Shown here: positions 1 to 9,970 of the stretch, one piece after another | How positions within the stretch are numbered: the stretch's first letter is position 1 | Layout: each line of letters opens with the position of its first letter | Assembly: GCA_030295235.1 (NCBI GenBank) | Contig: AP026131.1 | Coordinates: forward strand, 372,001-436,000 | Source of the DNA: Fistulifera solaris | Lineage: Eukaryota > Bacillariophyta > Bacillariophyceae > Naviculales > Stauroneidaceae | DNA length: 64,000 bases | Direction: 5' to 3' | Translations under genes and position numbers: made by a program | The notes under the pieces: model-generated | Database searches by the model: none | The model's input: the letters and a program-made list of their open reading frames with translations, nothing else | Told to the model about the DNA's origin: nothing

Positions 1-144
1 GTACACTTAAAGCTTATATGACATGATTTTTACCGATAACGTTGAACTCCTACAGAACTGTATCAACAAACATCCGGTTTTTAATCACGTTTTATCTCCT
101 AAATATAAATTTGGTTCATTCCTATGTAATTATCCTTGTTGGCG

Positions 145-265
145 TAGAGAGAAATTTCTCACTGTAGAGAGAAATTTCTCACTATAGAGAAAGAAATTGC
201 TATCTCAAAAGTGCATTTTCTCCCTATAGAAAGAAATTGCTCTCTATAAAGAGAAATATCTCTCT
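145..265. repeat. cluster of GAGAAATTTCTC / TCTCTATAGAGA palindromes
   Basis: Successive short self-complementary words (GAGAGAAATTTCTC, CTATAGAG, TCTCTATA) follow one another over about 120 nt. A very similar cluster lies about 1 kb further on at 1141-1272. No coding frame is implied. The pair may bracket an old insertion, but no clean target duplication is visible. Confidence 0.7.
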
Positions 266-1140
266 AGCTCGATTGAGTAAGTAACGAAACTCAACAGCAA
301 TAACACGCTTTTCAATTAAGGTTTTTGCGTTTCAACGGAATCCGACGCAAACTCTCATCGCTCATCGCTCATCGCGTTCACATAATTCACAACACTCGCA
401 AATCTCACTCGTTCAATCTTTTATTTAGAAAAAGGCCCATTTAGACTATCCAAACAAGATAATCTTGAAAAATATCTATTGGGAATTCATAGGCAAATGC
501 TGGTTCATGAAATCAGTGCGAAATGAAGATTGGGTTCTTTGACGGGCTCTCACACCGACGGCTCGTGGATGCGACCGTGAGTTTTCTATCGACCCAGCAT
601 CCAAAGCCAACAGGATAGACCTCTTGTTGGTCCTTTCCTTTCTTCTTTGCAGCAGCGTAACGTTCTTTCTCCCACTCCTTCGGTCAAAGAATCTTCTGGC
701 TCTAAAGCTGCAATTTTTTCGAGTAAGAATCAAGTATTGCTGCTGATAAACGAAGCAGCCCCGGACCGCGTAAATTTGCCAGACTTCAGTCAGCATGGAA
801 ACAACACGCTTTGTTCAAGATGAGCCTCGGATCAAAAGTGCGCTTGTCACAATAAAACAATGGTGGTGGTGAAATTGGCTCGTCGTAACCAGCACATGAA
901 GCCAAGAATGGCACTCGGCCTGCAAACGCGCCATCCTTCTTTCCAGAGCTAAGCCCCAACAATCCTGTTGAAGGAGGTTGATTGATAATAAGTAATTAGA
1001 AGTGTTTGTGTAACTCCGAAGCCTTGTTTTTGTGTTGCGGTCGATTGCGGTCGCGATGAGAATTTTCGGTGATGCTTCATTTTTGGAAAAATCATAACCT
1101 TAATTGAAACCACAAGTAAGACACGGTTAAAATTTTGAAA

Positions 1141-1272
1141 AGAGAGATTTTTCTCACTATAGAGAGAAATTTCTCACTATAGAGATTTTTCTCTCTAAAG
1201 AGAGCAAATTCTCTCTATAGAGAAAATGCTCTCTTGAGGGAGCATTTTCTCTCTATAGAGAGAAATTTTTCT
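1141..1272. repeat. second cluster of TCTCTATAGAGA palindromes
   Basis: This has the same vocabulary as the cluster at 145-265: repeated TCTCTATAGAG and GAGAAATTTCTC words, with an inner larger dyad around TGCTCTCTTGAGGGAGCA. It lies in the 5' flank of the MYND-finger gene that starts at 1600. Confidence 0.7.
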
Positions 1273-1599
1273 GTGGCTAATAAAGTACCAACACGTTTTA
1301 AGGGCTAAGTAATTTAACCGTTTCGAACGCTCAAAGTAAACATTTATCGCCGATAGCTATTTTTACTGTTACAATAAATTATATCAATACGACATGAATG
1401 CCCTCTATTCTGAAACCGGTCGGACGTAGCAGTTTCCGCCAAGCTCCCTGGTACTGGTACATTTCCTACGGATTCCTTTCACTGGACTACGAAATAAGAA
1501 GAAACAAGAAACCCGCAAGCGTTTCTTGGCTTTCGACATCTTTTTGGACCGCGCTCTTCTCATACTTCTCCAAAAATCCTCCGATCGGCCGAGAACAAC

Positions 1600-2250
1600 A
1601 TGAACTGTTCTATTGTTTGCAATGCCATCGGATGTCGGACCAGAGCGAAATACCGCTGCAGCGATTGTCAAAAAGTATGGTATTGTTCACAGGTCTGTCA
1701 AGAGAAGGACTGGAAGCTACACCACAAAGACCTCTGTCCGATTTACAAGATATCGGATGATGAGGGGCCCGCTGGGCTCCTCATGTTAACCGAGATGCTA
1801 TTCGGAAAAGTTCCGTGGCATTGCATTTTTAGTGACGAGGCAAGACTGCGGCGCTTTGCCAAAGGATCCCTTGATATGGGAATCATCGTTGAAGACAGCG
1901 ATGGACGTCCTCTCACGATGGATATCTACGACAACGAACTGTCTCCAGAAGAACGTCACGCAGCTATGGTTGGCCTTGTCATGTCTCGCATGACTGACCT
2001 CCTTCCCGACTCTAGTCTTATCGAACAGATGCTGGGCAAAATCCCCCTCAATTGTCATCAATGCCGCTACCGCGGACCCAATCAAAACCTTCGCCCCGAC
2101 GCAAATCTAGGAGGAACCAGGTTCCTCTGCCTTCCTTGTGATTCCAAAAACGAAGTATTGTATGACTTCAACTGCTTAAATTGGAACCAGGTCGCTCCAG
2201 AGGATCCAGAGAAGTTTCCCGATTGGCTCAACGATGTCCTTTTTTCTTGA
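1600..2250 (+). CDS. MYND-type zinc finger protein
   Basis: A 216-residue protein opens directly with a MYND zinc finger (residues 8-46). The ligands follow the family order: Cys-x4-Cys, CSDCQKVWYCSQVCQ, then His and Cys in KLHHKDLC. MYND fingers bind two zinc ions and usually mediate protein-protein contacts. The remaining 170 residues match no domain I recognise but carry a second Cys group (CHQCRY near residue 151 and CLPC near residue 177) that could bind metal. The start is the ATG at 1600, because earlier in-frame sequence lacks a good ATG. The single exon ends at TGA 2250. The role is unknown; a chromatin or signalling adaptor would be typical of the family but is inference. Confidence 0.85.
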   Translation: MNCSIVCNAIGCRTRAKYRCSDCQKVWYCSQVCQEKDWKLHHKDLCPIYKISDDEGPAGLLMLTEMLFGKVPWHCIFSDEARLRRFAKGSLDMGIIVEDSDGRPLTMDIYDNELSPEERHAAMVGLVMSRMTDLLPDSSLIEQMLGKIPLNCHQCRYRGPNQNLRPDANLGGTRFLCLPCDSKNEVLYDFNCLNWNQVAPEDPEKFPDWLNDVLFS

Positions 2251-2569
2251 AAGACACGAGTACTCCCGCTAAAAAAGTTCTGCTAGTCTAATAATCAAAG
2301 AACACATAGTATAATTAAACAGCCCAACTCCTGGCGTTATAAGTTAGGCGAAAGGAATAAGCAGCTTAAATCCTAAAAAAGGGGGCCACCGGGTTGTCGA
2401 CGTTGACACATTTTTCAAAGATCGTCATGAGGTTGTGGTCTGTTTTGTCAATTCCCACCACCTTTTTCTCAGAACGAATAACCACGCAGCGAGTACCGCT
2501 GAGAGGGCACCACGCACCACGGCCATTTTATTGAAAAGCCATGCATTTTCTTTGACGCGATGCAATAAG

Positions 2570-3394
2570 ATGGCAGCGAGAATTCAATTAATCAAAAATC
2601 TCACTCGTTTTCCTCTCTGTCAAACATTTCCTCGAATTCGCCGCCAAATTATGACGACAGCTTACACACATCCGGTCCCAGAAGTCACGGCCATTCCGAT
2701 TGTTGACCAGCCGTCGTTGTACTTTCCCATCCGGCGTATCTATTGCGTGGGTCGTAATTTTGCGGAGCACGCACGTGAGATGGGAAGTGATCCCGATCGG
2801 GACCCTCCTTTCTTCTTCTCCAAGCCACGAGACGCGGCTGTTCACTGTCCTGTTCAGATTCCGTACCCTCTGGCCACACATAATCTTCATTATGAAATTG
2901 AGCTTGTCGTCGCGATCGGTCAATCGGCTCAGTGCATCAATATCCGTGACGCTCCGTCCTGTGTTTACGGGCTAGCTGTCGGTGTCGATCTGACTCGGCG
3001 TGACTTACAAGCCATGGCCAAAGAAAAATCAAGGCCTTGGGATTGCAGCAAGGGCTTTGACTGGTCCGCGCCGATGAGCTCTGTACAGCCTCTGGATCAA
3101 TGCTCAGTTGAGTTAAAAAAGATCGTGCAGGGAAATACGGCAAACAAAGATACCAGTATATGGCTTGACGTGAATGGGGAACGCAAGCAATTCGGAAAGC
3201 TGAGTGACATGACTTGGTCGATACCAGAGATTATTTCGATTTTATCGCAGCAGATTCGTCTAGAACCTGGAGACGTTATATTTACGGGTACGCCAAGTGG
3301 TGTGGGACCTTTACAAATAGGCGATGTGATAGAAGGCGGTGTCGACGGCTTGACATCTCGAATCCAGGTATCGATTATCGAGGCGTCTAGTTGA
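2570..3394 (+). CDS. fumarylacetoacetate hydrolase family protein (FAHD1-like)
   Basis: The FAH fold is clear. RIYCVGRNFAEHAREMG and FFFSKPRDAA form the entry motif. YEIELVVAIG supplies metal-binding acidic residues, GVDLTRRDLQ follows, and GDVIFTGTPSGVGP is the C-terminal signature. FAHD1 enzymes are small mitochondrial acylpyruvate hydrolases and oxaloacetate decarboxylases that use Mg2+. The frame is open upstream to 2435 without an ATG there. I chose the ATG at 2570 because it gives MAARIQLIKNLTRFPLCQ, a basic, acid-free presequence expected for mitochondrial import. An alternative ATG lies about 27 codons later (MTTAYTH). Length is 274 residues, slightly longer than the human protein because of the presequence. 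Substrate preference cannot be read from sequence. Confidence 0.9.
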   Translation: MAARIQLIKNLTRFPLCQTFPRIRRQIMTTAYTHPVPEVTAIPIVDQPSLYFPIRRIYCVGRNFAEHAREMGSDPDRDPPFFFSKPRDAAVHCPVQIPYPLATHNLHYEIELVVAIGQSAQCINIRDAPSCVYGLAVGVDLTRRDLQAMAKEKSRPWDCSKGFDWSAPMSSVQPLDQCSVELKKIVQGNTANKDTSIWLDVNGERKQFGKLSDMTWSIPEIISILSQQIRLEPGDVIFTGTPSGVGPLQIGDVIEGGVDGLTSRIQVSIIEASS

Positions 3395-4784
3395 AAATGT
3401 TGAAAACGGAAGTGCGATCCGAATATTATAAAGGCGACTTTGTAAGAATTTATAGCTAATAGCCTAGTATTTCAAGATTACAACTTCCCAGGGATTTTTA
3501 AAATTAAAAAGAAACTGAAACGTAAAGAACTAGACCGTCGAATGACATAGGTATAGTGATGATAAGTTAGAGAAGCAGTGTGTTTTGACTGCAATACTGT
3601 CTATCCCTTCATTCGTTCTTCGAATGCAATTGTTATCTTTCTACTTATATTTTCACTTCTGTGCAGAAGTTTCTGTCGTAAACGGTCCCTCGGACGTGGT
3701 TGGAATTCATTGCAACAGCTTCGTCTCGGGACTGTAAAGAATCAAGTCGCGTTTGCCGTTAACCAACAGTCCATGTCATAGTACATTTCAGGAGACTCAT
3801 TTCATGATAAATCACCAGAAACATCAACACCGCTATCTTTCTACTTATATTTTTACTTTTGTGCAGAAGTTTCTGTCGTAAACGGTCCCTAGGACGTGGT
3901 TGGAAATCATTGCAACAGTGTAAAGAATGGAGTCGCGTTTGCCGTAAACCAACAGTCCATGTCATAGTAAATTTTGAAATCTTCGAAGAAAGACATTTCA
4001 CGAGACTCATTTCATGATAAATCACCAGAAACATCAACACCGCTATCTTTCTACTTATAATTTTACTTTTGTGCAGAAGTTTCTGTCGTCAACGGTCCCT
4101 AGGACGTGGTTGGAAATCATTGCAACAGTTTCGTCTCGGGACTGTAAAGAATGGAGTCGCGTTTGCCGTAAACCAACAGTCCATGTCATAGTAAATTTTG
4201 AAATCTTCGAAGAAAGACATTTCACGAGACTCAATTCATGATAAATCACCAGAAACATCAACACCGCTATCTTTCTACTTATATTTTCACTTTTGTGCAG
4301 AAGTTTCTGTCGTCAACGGTCCCTAGGACGTGGTTGGAAATCATTGCAACAGTTTCGTCTCGGGACTGTAAAGAATGGAGTCGCGTTTGCCGTAAACCAG
4401 CAGTGGATTTTGAAATCTTCGAAGAATAAAGGGGAATATCATTGTATCTCTTTTTTATCACCACTGCTTTTCTCGTCTATTATTAGTCTATATTACCATT
4501 TGTTGTTATTTACATTTTTATTCCACACCCTAGAAAAAATACATCCGTTTTTTTAGCCATACCGATGACTTCGGGTGTGTCCGTAGTCCTTTGCCAAGAC
4601 TGACGGTTGATTTTAATCACGAGGTATGCATGACATTTTTTTATTACTTTATTGCGCGTTATTTGACCTCACATAAAAACGGGCGGCGTTGCCCTCGATC
4701 TCGCTTTCTGACAATGACCCTCTACAAATAATGTCAACCTTTGCACAAATTCCTTAAACAACAAATTAGATTCCTTCTTTCATC
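3395..4784. other. intergenic region with tandem repeats
   Basis: No gene is seen. The centre is filled by the tandem repeat at 3634-4430. The final 350 nt before the TFIIE-alpha start are AT-rich and presumably contain its promoter. Short open frames inside the repeat differ from copy to copy and are not credible genes. Confidence 0.6.
3634..4430. repeat. four-copy tandem repeat, units of 200-224 nt
   Basis: The marker TATCTTTCTACTTATA recurs at 3634, 3834, 4044 and 4268, giving spacings of 200, 210 and 224 nt and a truncated last copy. Length differences come from internal deletions: copy 2 lacks TTTCGTCTCGGGA, and copy 1 lacks part of the AAATCTTCGAAGA segment. The copies share CGGTCCCTAGGACG and GGAGTCGCGTTTGCCGT. 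The array lies between FAHD1-like (upstream) and TFIIE-alpha (downstream). Confidence 0.9.
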
Positions 4785-6200
4785 ATGTCGGACTTGACTG
4801 TCTACGCCGAAAAGCTTATCGCCACAGTGGCCCGCGCGTTTTACGACGACGATGTGGTGTGTCTGGTGGACGTACTCATACGCGACAAATACTTACGCGA
4901 CGACGATATGGCTCCGCGACTTCAAATACCGGTCAAAGACTTGCGAAAAACATTGCAGTTTCTGGAAGAGGAGCATTTGGTGGGATCAGAAACAGTCGAC
5001 GATTTGAATCAGGGAGGAAGTCAGTCTTCAAAATTTTATTATCTCGATTATTGCCGCGCCGTTCATTCGATTCGATTGCGACTGCATTTACTCAAAAAGA
5101 AGCTACAGGAAGATGAGCTCAAAGCACGGTCGTCTTCATTCTATTTATGTCCTGGTTATAAAGTAAAACGATGCAATGGTCAGTACACGGAAGAGGAAGC
5201 CCAGCAGGTGGTGGATGCACAAACGGGTCTGTTTCTATGTCATGAGTGCTTTCGACTGTACGAAAATGATCCGGGTGCTCCTTCGATGGACACGTATACA
5301 TTGAAATTGGTGGACAATCGGACGGCTCTAAGGGAAGCTGTGGATAATTTACGACGTTTGAACGTTCAGTTGTCGGCGAAATTCATTGGCAATACGCAAC
5401 TGCGCAGCGGAATCTATGATCTTTTGCAAAAAGTGCGAGGTTCGGGGAAGTCTCCTATCACCAGTAATTTACCTTCGGAAAACTTTGCCCTCGGTATCGG
5501 CTCAAAGCGTTTGGCCGGAACCGGACGAACGGCTGGGATTAAAGCCAAGAAACTCGAACAACAGGGCGTAGCCACAAGCGCCGCGCAAGCTAAAAATTAT
5601 CTTGTCGGTTCAGGAGGATCCAAACAGTCAGGAGATGAAGATTTGATGTTTTTAAAGAATGCAATGGGTCATGAAATTCAATTCACTGTAGAACGGGGCG
5701 GCGGTATTCGGGCACAGCTCTTGGCTACGAAGAAGCAGCGCACGAGGAAGCTTCTGGATGCTGCCGCCAGTCGGGTTGGAGTAAGTCTTCCACTTTATAT
5801 GGTACTGCAAGAGACGTCCAGAACTCGCAAGCGGAAAGAAGAGGAAGCAGAGAAGGACGGAGCGTCAAAAAAGAAACAAAAAGTCGCAATCCAGACACTA
5901 GAGTTTCTCCGTGACAATATAGGTCGCTACGAAGAGGATCTCGCTCACGAAGAGTTGCGAGAAGCAGAAAGAGAAGAGGAAAGCGAAGACATGTTTGCGG
6001 TAGAAGTTGTTGGCGAAGAGCTAGTTTTGTGCGATGAAACTGCTGAACTCAAACAATTAGAAGACGAAGAGAGACTCATTGCCTTTCAAGAACAGTACAA
6101 AATGGAAGTGGCACGCCAGGAGGATCTTTTAAAATCAATAGGCACGGGCTCCTGTATAGACGAAGAGCTTTCTATTGCCTGGGAAGAAGGTGGTTTCTGA
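4785..6200 (+). CDS. GTF2E1: transcription initiation factor TFIIE subunit alpha
   Basis: TFIIE-alpha joins the RNA polymerase II pre-initiation complex, recruits TFIIH and regulates its helicase and kinase. The 471-residue frame has the family plan. Residues 1-100 form an extended winged helix (VARAFYDDDVVCLVDVLI... LRKTLQFLEEEHLV). Then comes YYLDYCRAVHSIRLRLHLLKK, and a zinc ribbon at about 122-165 with FLCHECFRLYENDP as second half. The C-terminal third is acidic and charged (EEDLAHEELREAEREEE; final SIAWEEGGF), as in homologues. An oddity is the first zinc half-site, which reads CPGYKVKRC, so the usual Cys-x2-Cys becomes Cys-x7-Cys. The start is the ATG at 4785; single exon. Confidence 0.92.
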   Translation: MSDLTVYAEKLIATVARAFYDDDVVCLVDVLIRDKYLRDDDMAPRLQIPVKDLRKTLQFLEEEHLVGSETVDDLNQGGSQSSKFYYLDYCRAVHSIRLRLHLLKKKLQEDELKARSSSFYLCPGYKVKRCNGQYTEEEAQQVVDAQTGLFLCHECFRLYENDPGAPSMDTYTLKLVDNRTALREAVDNLRRLNVQLSAKFIGNTQLRSGIYDLLQKVRGSGKSPITSNLPSENFALGIGSKRLAGTGRTAGIKAKKLEQQGVATSAAQAKNYLVGSGGSKQSGDEDLMFLKNAMGHEIQFTVERGGGIRAQLLATKKQRTRKLLDAAASRVGVSLPLYMVLQETSRTRKRKEEEAEKDGASKKKQKVAIQTLEFLRDNIGRYEEDLAHEELREAEREEESEDMFAVEVVGEELVLCDETAELKQLEDEERLIAFQEQYKMEVARQEDLLKSIGTGSCIDEELSIAWEEGGF

Positions 6201-6497
6201 CCTGGATGTTGATTTTAGACAATAATATTGCCAGCTTTGTTAAAACTGCTGTTTTTGTACGTCGACAGTAACGTACATTCAATGTCGTCTACTATTGCTC
6301 TATGATCACATAAATTTCACATGAAAAAAGTGAGCTAAAGCATTGGCTCGTCTAGCAGTGTTTTTGTACGTTGCATTCGTGACTAAGTAGCAGTTCTTTT
6401 TCCGGGACCGTGACGGTGCACGAACGAAAGAACGAACAAAAATATACGGAGTAACAACCTGCGTTGAAAGCGGAAACGCAAGAACTTGGACGACGAG

Positions 6498-7739
6498 ATG
6501 TTCGAAGACATTCATTCCAGTTCTTTGCAAATCTCATCATTACAACACAGCAATCACAATATGTTTCGAAAGCTTACCGATCGCATAACTTCTGCTGCCT
6601 CATCCGTTCTGGGTAGAGAGGACAGCAACGTGCAACAGTTAGTCGAATTGGGCTTCGACGCAAACCGCGCCCGAGCAGCCTTGCATTCCACCAACGGAAA
6701 CGTCGAGCAAGCCGCCGAGCTACTACTTGCCGGAGATATATCTCAGCAGCATATACATCAACACACCAGCAACGAAGAAGAAGACGACGCCATGTTACAA
6801 CGAGCATTACAAGAAAGTTTACAGCCACCGAAACCGACACGGACTGCGGCTATGAGAGCTGCGGCAAGGGCTGCCGAGGAACGCTTCGAATCACAGAAAC
6901 TACCTTATCAGAAGAAAACCTCTAGTCGCTCTAGCTCTACAGATTCTCGTCAGTCCAACATTTCCTTGCCATCCGCTGGAGGGCTGTCAGTAATGCACCC
7001 CGACGTAAAGGTCATTCCCAAGTTACAGGACAAGACGAAAGAAGAACAAGTTCTACGATGTGCCGATCGACTGAAATCGTATCCAAATGCGGTTGATACT
7101 TTGTTACGAGCACTGACGTCAGTTCAAAAAGATCCCAACAATATGAAATTTCGATCTATTGAAACGAATACACCGGTCTTTCAACGAACTTTACAAAGCG
7201 CCCCTGGTGCTGTGGACTTACTGCGCGCGATGAATTACTATCCTGTCGGAGAAAAACTCATTTTAGACCGATCGAATGTTGATGCGGCCTTGTTGTATTT
7301 AGGGACTTCAGCGCTGGAGCAAACCAAGCTAACAGCTGAGTATCGATCGGAAAAGGCCAAACTAGTCTTTGCGAAAACAATAGAGCAAATTCGTCAATCG
7401 GCCGACTCGAGTGAGTCGGAGGCCATTCAGCGTGCGGCATTCATGGCGAAATGCCCGTCAGAGCCTGCGGCGGGACGTGGGACTTTGGTACAAGTGCAAA
7501 TGGCGGATTCGACGGTATTGCGGAGGTTCGATGGCGACGACACGTTGGAGGACATTTTGAACTGGATTGCCGGTCACGGCATTGCCATTCGCGACAAGCT
7601 TTTGTCACAAGAATGGCAACTCGTGGATTTAAACAAGTATCCGTCCACTCCACTGGATTGTCGAGCCAATCAGCACCATACTTTACAATACATAGGCTTA
7701 TTTCCTAGTGGTAAGCTTGAAATCGTTCCTACCGTATAA
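6498..7739 (+). CDS. UBA-UIM-PUB-UBX domain protein, p97/Cdc48 cofactor
   Basis: Four ubiquitin-system modules are visible in order. A UBA domain (about residues 45-80) contains LVELGFDANRARAALHSTNG. A UIM-like helix follows (EEDDAMLQRALQESLQ, about 93-110). A PUB domain (about 180-275) includes LRCADRLKSYPNAVDTLLRAL and FQRTLQSAPGAVDLLRAMNY. A C-terminal UBX fold (about 325-405) is recognisable in LVQVQMADSTVLRRF and HHTLQYIGLFPSG. PUB and UBX both bind Cdc48/p97, so this is probably an adaptor like UBXD1/UBXN6 with added ubiquitin-binding modules, acting in protein extraction and degradation. ATG candidates are 6498 and 6561 (MFRKLTDRIT); I use the first. The frame is open upstream to 6486 but begins there with TTG. 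Confidence 0.85.
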   Translation: MFEDIHSSSLQISSLQHSNHNMFRKLTDRITSAASSVLGREDSNVQQLVELGFDANRARAALHSTNGNVEQAAELLLAGDISQQHIHQHTSNEEEDDAMLQRALQESLQPPKPTRTAAMRAAARAAEERFESQKLPYQKKTSSRSSSTDSRQSNISLPSAGGLSVMHPDVKVIPKLQDKTKEEQVLRCADRLKSYPNAVDTLLRALTSVQKDPNNMKFRSIETNTPVFQRTLQSAPGAVDLLRAMNYYPVGEKLILDRSNVDAALLYLGTSALEQTKLTAEYRSEKAKLVFAKTIEQIRQSADSSESEAIQRAAFMAKCPSEPAAGRGTLVQVQMADSTVLRRFDGDDTLEDILNWIAGHGIAIRDKLLSQEWQLVDLNKYPSTPLDCRANQHHTLQYIGLFPSGKLEIVPTV

Positions 7740-7807
7740 TATATTGGAAGTAACAAAAATGTTTGACTGAGTAAATGTGGCATATATATAATTGACAAAG
7801 AGGGCTC

Positions 7808-9488
7808 TCAGCGAGCCGCCAGCCAGCTGATGGGAAAGGAGCCAACGCTGCCACTAAGTAGCCCAAAGGCTAACGCAAACATCAAAATTTCGGACATGAT
7901 CTTGACCGACGAGTCATTCTTGTTTTTGGGAAGCAACGTAGGTGCATATACGAAAGAAGTCGCTAGAAGAAGTCCATGCGAGCAACCAAAAGAAAGTTGA
8001 ATCAAAAATGAAAAGGCATCGCTTCGAATCTGAAGCCACGGATAATCCTTCGCCGTGGGACAGGTGAAGAGCAACAGCACTAGCAAAACTCTTCCAAGTG
8101 AAAGAACCAAAAGACGTGTTGAAAACCAGTTGTAAACCATTGCGTTTGCTGCCAGAACACGCCCCGCGAAGTCACCAACATTATAAAGAACAAACGTCAA
8201 CGGCGTGTAGAGATCATTGGCCCATCGTTCTGTAGTTGAACACTGTTGTATACTGACCAAGAACGAAGTCCAAACCGGAAACATGGTTATCGATATCAAA
8301 AGGTGATGTAAATACAAGCTACCGGACTGTGTATCACTCGTAGCACCTCCATCACATTCGCTTGTGGTAATAATCTGTTTGCTCTCTCCACTTCACGACA
8401 TTCTATCGAAGACGAGAAGGGTGCAAGAGAAGAATCGGACCATTCATATGCTTTGTCAGGGAGCAGTCGTGTTCTTTGAGACGGTGAGCCAGAGAGATTG
8501 ACTGGCTTGACGGTTGACGAAGGTGACTCCAGTGGGCTTTGTAATAGCTCCACACCGTCAGCAGAATAAATCAGTTCATCAGTTTCGGAGCACTTCCGCT
8601 CCAGTTCATCCTTGAGAAAAGTAATACAGGAAATACCAAGCATACATGCTAGAAGCACCAAGAACCCGAGAAAAAAGAATCCAAAAACGCTCCAATCGAT
8701 GCGAGTTTAACCAGTACAATCACCATCACGAAGAAGAGAATGAGAGGTACTTGTCGCTTTTTCCTCACATGATGTTTTGATAAAGAATTCGGGAGATCGA
8801 AACGAAGCAGCTATCAAGTGGACGAGTGACACGACTACTCCAGCAGCGCCTTGACCCTACAAGAAACTAAGGGTTGAGACTTGGTGATAGCAGACCGTAT
8901 GGCGACTCATATAAACCTACCATCAAATGCGGGTTCATAGCAACATTAGAAGAGAACCAACCAGCGCAAGCTAAGCATCCTGCGGACATTAATGAATTTG
9001 CAAGTCCACATAGAATCAGAGGCCCGGGCAACCAGTCGGATCCCAGAAACATCTGTAAACAGAACCGCCAAAGATTGTGAGCCCATTACGAAGGCTGTGA
9101 TAGAAAAAGGTACCCAAATGAACATGACGGATACATTGTTGGTATTCTCCCCGTTGCTAAATTGCTTAGGAGATACAACCCACTGAAAGGCGAGAACTGC
9201 TCCCATGGAAAGCACCATAGAGAAGGTGTAAAGAAAGACAAGTTCTTCGATGTTGTGACAAGTTCTTGTTTCGAAGTAGTCCGTTGCATTCGTGAAAGCA
9301 TTCCAGGAAACTAAATTTCCGATTCCAAGTAGAGCGAAAATGCACTGTAAAGCAAAACGCGGATTTCGCTTAAAAAGAGGTGATAGTATGTGACGACGCC
9401 ATGGTCGTTGACGGCGAGGAGTTGCGTGATTGCTCTGTAAACTCATTTCGACAAATATCCGGGCGTCATCTTTGGCTTGTCCGATCAT
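7808..9488 (-). CDS. equilibrative nucleoside transporter (ENT family), spliced, apparent indels
   Basis: ENT proteins move nucleosides across membranes through 11 helices. Signatures on the minus strand are GIGNLVSWNAFTNATDYF (TM1), GQGAAG after a splice (TM5), FGFFFLGFLVLLACMLGI (TM6), a Ser-rich cytosolic loop, ITMFPVWTSF (TM7), VLYNVGDFAGR (TM8) and a C-terminal helix ending ISWLAAR. Introns supported by sequence are 8857-8920 (GTAGGT...TTGTAG) and 8690-8750; a third short one ends at 9053 (37 or 61 nt). The reading frame then needs one extra base in an A5 run at 8683-8687 and one in A4 at 8298-8301 (plus-strand letters). With those the product is about 500 residues, normal for the family. 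It is a pseudogene if the indels are real. Confidence 0.75.
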
Positions 9489-9588
9489 ACACTTTTAGTA
9501 AATGAACTTTGCTTTTGTAAGTCGCTGCCGCTTTCGACTTTCTTATTTCAACAATGAATAGTGCAACAGCAAAAGCGCTTCAAAGACT

Positions 9589-9870
9589 TGGGATTTTTCA
9601 CGTGCCCAGAAAACGTGGGCAAGTGCTGTTTTCACATGTCCCGAAAATCTGGGAGAGTGCTGTTTTCACGTGTCCCGAAAATCTGGGCGAGTGCTGTTTT
9701 CACGTCTCCCGAAAATCTGGGCGAGTGCTGTTTTCACGTATCCCGAAAATCTGGGCGAGTGCTGTTTTCACGTCTCCCGAAAATCTGGGAGAGTGCTGTT
9801 TTCACGTGTCCCGAAAATCTGGGAGAGTGCTGTTTTCACGTGTCCCGAAAATCTGGGGGTGTGGTATTTT
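9589..9870. repeat. 34-nt minisatellite of CCCGAAAATCTGGG palindromes
   Basis: About eight head-to-tail copies of a 34-nt unit, core CCCGAAAATCTGGGAGAG followed by TGCTGTTTTCACGTGT. Unit length is constant; point changes alternate between copies (CTGGGCGAG/CTGGGAGAG, ACGTGT/ACGTCT/ACGTAT). Because 34 is not a multiple of three, all three forward frames stay open through it, giving spurious frames. It lies between the divergent ENT and DGAT2 genes and shares its core with the arrays near 12.6, 27.6 and 56.2 kb. Confidence 0.95.
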
Positions 9871-9970
9871 CGATGACGACGAGCACCGAGCTGCGCACCG
9901 CATCGAACTCGCTCGAACACTTTTTTCGACACATTCATACTTTTATATTGCCGGTTTTAATTAACTCATC

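Larger units (their letters stand above)
1..1599. other. gene-poor 5' region of the window
   Basis: I see no convincing gene here. The longer open frames have no recognisable domains and overlap each other on opposite strands. The stretch holds two clusters of short palindromes built from TCTCTATAGAGA-like words, listed separately. The last part is the 5' flank of the MYND-finger gene. Confidence 0.5.

Noticed and set aside
2435-2569. N-terminal extension of the FAHD1-like protein
   Set aside because: It begins with GTG, not ATG, and the ATG at 2570 directly yields a mitochondrial presequence.
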